Part shown: piece by piece, positions 15,263 through 17,977 of the stretch | Position numbering within the stretch: position 1 is the first letter of the stretch | Layout of the letters: each line of letters begins with the position of its first letter | Source of the DNA: Bacteriovoracaceae bacterium UBA4097 | Lineage (GTDB): Bacteria; Bdellovibrionota; Bacteriovoracia; Bacteriovoracales; Bacteriovoracaceae | NCBI GenBank assembly: GCA_002381765.1 | Contig: DFXX01000111.1 | Location: 14,919 to 32,895, forward strand | Direction: 5' to 3' | Length of the DNA: 17,977 nt | Translations under genes and position numbers: made by a program | Notes under the pieces: generated by a model | Told to the model about the DNA's origin: nothing | The model's input: only the letters and a program-made list of their open reading frames with translations | The model's database searches: none

Positions 15263-15290
15263 TTACTTAGCCTCCGTAAAAGCTTAAGAT
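15262..15290 (+). promoter_or_regulatory. Promoter for the msbA-like gene, implying a leaderless mRNA
   Basis: TTTACT (15262-15267), a 17-bp spacer and TAAGAT (15285-15290) match the promoter of the TPR lipoprotein operon almost exactly (TTTACA, 17 bp, TAAGAT). The expected start at about 15297 is adjacent to the ATG at 15298. No Shine-Dalgarno precedes that ATG. The spacer also contains the minus-strand ribosome site of the GmhB gene. Confidence 0.5.
15271..15277 (-). promoter_or_regulatory. Strong Shine-Dalgarno that decides the ATT start of the GmhB gene
   Basis: On the minus strand ACGGAGG (15277-15271) is 8 nt before ATT 15262-15260, an optimal distance. It is among the best ribosome sites in the window, and the only start-like codon at the right spacing is ATT, preceded directly by an in-frame TAA. 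Confidence 0.7.
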
Positions 15291-15297
15291 AGCCCCT

Positions 15298-17010
15298 ATG
15301 CTCAGTGTACTTAAACTCATGTTCCCATATCTTCGTCCATTTTGGAAGGAGGCGCTTTTTTGTACGCTTCTGACCTTTCCTTTAGCAGGAATCAAGGCCT
15401 ATGAAGCCTATTTGGTGAAGGATATTTTTGATAAAGGCTTCTCTCCGGATTCTCAATTCTCCGATGCGAGAAATCTCGCCCTGATCCTGGTGGGTCTGGG
15501 CTTATTAAATTATCCACTGCGCTTTTTTCATTACTTTGGTCTTCGTCAGGTAGTGGATAAATCAACCAGACTTATACAGTCAAAAATTTATCATAAGTTT
15601 CAGCATCTTCCGGCGAGCTTCTTCTCTCAGCAGAAGCAAGGAAATCTCATTTCAACTGCCATGAGTGATACCTATGTTTTCTCTGAAGCTTTTAAAAATT
15701 CTCTGGAAATTGTTCGTGAGCCCATCACTGCCCTCTCTTTATTAGGAGTGGCCTTCTATCATGATTGGCAATTAACTCTTATTATTTTTGCCACCTCTCC
15801 TTTATTCATTATGACCTTCCACTATACCGGTAAAAGAATCAGAAAGTATGTGGGGCTCGCTCAGCAGGATAAGGCCGAGATGACTCATATAGTGGGGGAA
15901 GCTTTGGGTGGTCAGAAGATCATTAAGGCTTTTGGACTCAAGGATTATATTGTAGCTCGTTTTGAACGCGTTCAGGATCTTCTGATTGAGCATAAAACAA
16001 AGAGTAATTCTGCTGAAGAGCACTCTCACCCTTTGGTTGAGCTCATTGGCTCCATTGCCTTTGCGGGAGTCATTATCTTCGCTCATCATAGAATTACTTC
16101 AGGCGCTTTAACCACTGGTGGATTTATTTCCTTCGTGGCGGCCCTGGCAATGTTTATGGATCCCGTCAGACGTTTTACCAAGGCCAATGCTAAACTCAAT
16201 CAGGCCAAGGCCGCGGCCATCAGAATTTTTGGTTTGTTAGCTGTGGAAGAAGAGCCTCAAGGCCAAGGTAAGGAACTTTCAGAGTGCAAAGAAAGTATCG
16301 AATTCAGAAATGTTTCTTTCTCCTATGGAGAAGGAGTTGTCTTAAAGAATTTCAATCTTAAAATAAAGAAGGGTGAAAAAGTTGGATTGGTGGGTCTTTC
16401 GGGTTCAGGCAAATCGACTCTTATCAGCCTCCTTCTGAGACTCTATCAAGTGACCGAGGGAGAGATTCTCATCGATGGAGTTAATGTCGATGAGTACACC
16501 CTGGATTCGGTTAGACGGGTATTTGGCTTAGTAAGTCAGGACATCTTTCTCTTTAATGATAGCATCCTGGAAAACCTCACCACCGGTGACGTTCATACAG
16601 AAGCGGAAATTCAGGAAGCTCTAGATATTTCCTACGCTTCAGAATTCATCAAAGACTTGCCCAATGGACTCAGTACCACCATCGGGGATAGAGGGATCAG
16701 GCTCTCTGGTGGTCAAAGTCAGCGACTCACCATCGCTCGGGCCTTTCTTAAAAATCGCGATATCTTGCTTTTTGATGAGGCCACATCTGCTCTTGATAAT
16801 GAATCAGAGAAGATCGTCCAGGCCGCATTAGAGAGAGTTGCGGGCCATAAAACCGTTATTGCGGTTGCTCATCGCCTCTCGACTCTCAAAGATTTTGACC
16901 GGATCATTGTGATGAAAGACGGTAGAAAGATCGAAGAGGGTAGCCATCAGCAATTGATGGTCACCGACGGTGAATACAAAAAGCTCTACGAGCTTTCGCA
17001 AAGGGCCTAG
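15298..17010 (+). CDS. msbA: MsbA-type lipid A/lipid ABC exporter (fused membrane and ATPase domains)
   Basis: This is a half-transporter of 570 aa that would dimerise in the inner membrane and flip a lipid, most likely lipid A-core, to the periplasmic face. Six membrane helices occupy about residues 1-310. The nucleotide-binding domain follows: Walker A GLSGSGKST (366-374), Q-loop in LVSQDIFLF, signature LSGGQSQR (469-476), Walker B ILLFDEA (Asp493, Glu494) and the switch His525 in AVAHRLST. Length and order match MsbA (582 aa in E. coli). Other half-size lipid or drug exporters look alike, so MsbA is favoured by the neighbouring heptose phosphatase gene rather than proved. ATG 15298 lacks a ribosome site and coincides with the predicted transcript start. 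Confidence 0.85.
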   Translation: MLSVLKLMFPYLRPFWKEALFCTLLTFPLAGIKAYEAYLVKDIFDKGFSPDSQFSDARNLALILVGLGLLNYPLRFFHYFGLRQVVDKSTRLIQSKIYHKFQHLPASFFSQQKQGNLISTAMSDTYVFSEAFKNSLEIVREPITALSLLGVAFYHDWQLTLIIFATSPLFIMTFHYTGKRIRKYVGLAQQDKAEMTHIVGEALGGQKIIKAFGLKDYIVARFERVQDLLIEHKTKSNSAEEHSHPLVELIGSIAFAGVIIFAHHRITSGALTTGGFISFVAALAMFMDPVRRFTKANAKLNQAKAAAIRIFGLLAVEEEPQGQGKELSECKESIEFRNVSFSYGEGVVLKNFNLKIKKGEKVGLVGLSGSGKSTLISLLLRLYQVTEGEILIDGVNVDEYTLDSVRRVFGLVSQDIFLFNDSILENLTTGDVHTEAEIQEALDISYASEFIKDLPNGLSTTIGDRGIRLSGGQSQRLTIARAFLKNRDILLFDEATSALDNESEKIVQAALERVAGHKTVIAVAHRLSTLKDFDRIIVMKDGRKIEEGSHQQLMVTDGEYKKLYELSQRA

Positions 17011-17063
17011 TAACTAATCCCCTGCGTTACTTGATTTTGCCTTAGTCACGAACCCCACCTCTA

Positions 17064-17072
17064 TGTTAAAAT
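17064..17072 (+). promoter_or_regulatory. Possible extended -10 promoter for glyQS
   Basis: TGTTAAAAT fits an extended -10 element, with a predicted start near 17079 and a leader of about 27 nt that carries AGGAG (17095-17099), 6 nt from the GTG start. No convincing -35 is present, as is common with extended -10 promoters. Confidence 0.38.
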
Positions 17073-17105
17073 TTTCTCGATTATTTTTTCACCTAGGAGT
17101 GCATT

Positions 17106-17977
17106 GTGTCAGAAGAGAATCTGAAGTCTATGGCCGACTTAGTGGCCCACTGTAAACAGCGTGGTTTTATTTTTCAAAGTTCCGAGATTTATGGTGGACT
17201 TGGTTCCTGCTGGGATATGGGTCCCTTGGGAGTTGAGCTCAAAAATAATATTAAAAATTCTTGGTGGAGGGCAATGACCTTCCGTGATGATATCGATGGT
17301 GTAGATGCTTCGATCCTTATGCATCCTACTGTTTGGAAAGCTTCTGGACATGTTGATAATTTCACGGATCCATTAGTTGATTGTAAAGTTTGTAAGGCCC
17401 GCTTTCGTGCTGATAATATCGATCTAACTAAGGCCTGTACAAATTGTGGCTCAAAAGACTCATTCACAGAACCCAGAAACTTCAATCTGATGTTCCAGAC
17501 TCATATGGGACCCACTGCTGAATCCGGCTCGATCGTTTATCTAAGACCAGAAACGGCTCAGGGAATTTTTGTTAACTTTCCTAATGTTCAGCAAACTATG
17601 AGGAGAAAGCTTCCCTTTGGTATTGCTCAAATTGGTAAAGCTTTCAGAAATGAAATTACTCCAGGTAACTTCATCTTTAGAACTCGCGAGTTTGAACAGA
17701 TGGAAATGCAATACTTCATCAAGCCCGGAACTCAAATGGAAGCCATGGAGCAGTGGAAGGAACTCCGTTGGAACTGGCATCTTGAAAATGGTCTGCGTGC
17801 TGAGAAGCTTCAATGGAAAAAGCACGAAGAGCTCGCTCATTATGCTGACGCAGCTTTTGATATTGAATATCAGTTTGCTCATGGTTGGGGAGAGATGGAA
17901 GGAATTCACTCCCGTACTGATTTCGATCTTAAGCAACATCAGGAATTCTCTAAAAAGAATCTTCAGTATGTTGATCA
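17106..17977 (+). CDS. glyQS: Glycyl-tRNA synthetase, single-chain homodimeric type, 3'-truncated by window edge
   Basis: The enzyme charges tRNA-Gly with glycine. The product is the alpha2 class II type found in Firmicutes, Thermus and eukaryotes, not the GlyQ plus GlyS tetramer of E. coli. The N-terminal HCKQRGFIFQSSEIYGGLGS and WDMGPLGVELK are hallmarks of this type. A Cys pair CKVC and a second pair CTNC about 20 residues on form the zinc-ribbon insert. The catalytic signature follows: YLRPETAQGIFVNF, then the class II motif 2 region IGKAFRNEITPGN with FRTREFEQMEMQYF. About 290 of roughly 450-460 residues are visible, and the frame runs off the end. GTG 17106 is the start, with AGGAG 6 nt upstream; ATG 17130 is less likely. 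Confidence 0.96.
   Translation, partial: MSEENLKSMADLVAHCKQRGFIFQSSEIYGGLGSCWDMGPLGVELKNNIKNSWWRAMTFRDDIDGVDASILMHPTVWKASGHVDNFTDPLVDCKVCKARFRADNIDLTKACTNCGSKDSFTEPRNFNLMFQTHMGPTAESGSIVYLRPETAQGIFVNFPNVQQTMRRKLPFGIAQIGKAFRNEITPGNFIFRTREFEQMEMQYFIKPGTQMEAMEQWKELRWNWHLENGLRAEKLQWKKHEELAHYADAAFDIEYQFAHGWGEMEGIHSRTDFDLKQHQEFSKKNLQYVD

Noticed and set aside
17009..17031. AGTAAC/GTTACT hairpin after the msbA-like gene as a terminator.
   Set aside because: It is a 6-bp AT-rich stem with an 11-nt loop, followed only by a broken T stretch; too weak to call.
17541..17939. 132-codon open frame on the minus strand at the window end.
   Set aside because: It is the antisense shadow of glycyl-tRNA synthetase, whose motif 2 region is clear on the plus strand.
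1..17977. CRISPR arrays, tRNAs, insertion sequences, prophage or plasmid genes.
   Set aside because: No regularly spaced repeats, cloverleaf sequences, transposase motifs or phage-like genes were found on either strand by eye.

Overview
The window is an ordinary-looking, gene-dense chromosomal segment of a Gram-negative bacterium. It carries an LptF/LptG-type LPS-export permease, an MsbA-type exporter, a heptose-bisphosphate phosphatase of the GmhB type, a lipoprotein and a RodZ homologue. The moderate-to-low GC content (judged by eye), the single-chain GlyRS, the KtrAB-type potassium system and the mix of genes most resemble the Bdellovibrionota, in particular the Bacteriovorax/Peredibacter side. 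That assignment is an inference; no 16S or other decisive marker is present. I see no insertion sequence, prophage, CRISPR array, tRNA or rRNA, and no gene-free stretch longer than about 140 bp.

Layout. 1-1011 (+): 3' part of an LptF/LptG permease. 1008-4213 (-): an RNA uracil-C5 methyltransferase, then a TPR lipoprotein and a RodZ-like protein, the last two probably one operon with its own promoter. 4224-7864 (+): ktrB, ktrA and a membrane HAMP-PAS protein in a tight run. 7922-10353 (+): lepA and an unrecognised conserved-looking gene. 10357-11313 (-): a flippase-like membrane protein. 11369-12178 (+): a nitrilase-family amidase. 12169-12942 (-): a membrane-anchored hypothetical protein and a NifU C-terminal-type protein. 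13083-14764 (+): a compact SF2 helicase overlapping recO. 14750-15262 (-): a GmhB-type phosphatase. 15298-17010 (+): an MsbA-type ABC exporter. 17106 to the window end (+): glycyl-tRNA synthetase, cut by the edge.

How the genes fit together. Three themes recur. Envelope biogenesis: LPS export, heptose synthesis, lipid A flipping, RodZ and the TPR lipoprotein. Potassium homeostasis: channel, RCK gate and a co-transcribed sensor-like protein with no output domain. Translation and genome upkeep: LepA, GlyRS, the rRNA/tRNA methyltransferase and RecO. The four convergent junctions overlap or lie 3 bp apart.

The points most worth a second look are: an apparent ATT start codon with a strong Shine-Dalgarno for the GmhB gene; a promoter placing the msbA-like transcript start at its ATG (leaderless); a stripped-down SF2 helicase overlapping recO; an orphan HAMP-PAS protein in the potassium operon; a terminator-like hairpin at the 5' end of ktrB; and a perfect 10-bp inverted repeat just ahead of lepA. 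No large, clearly undescribed multi-gene system stands out.
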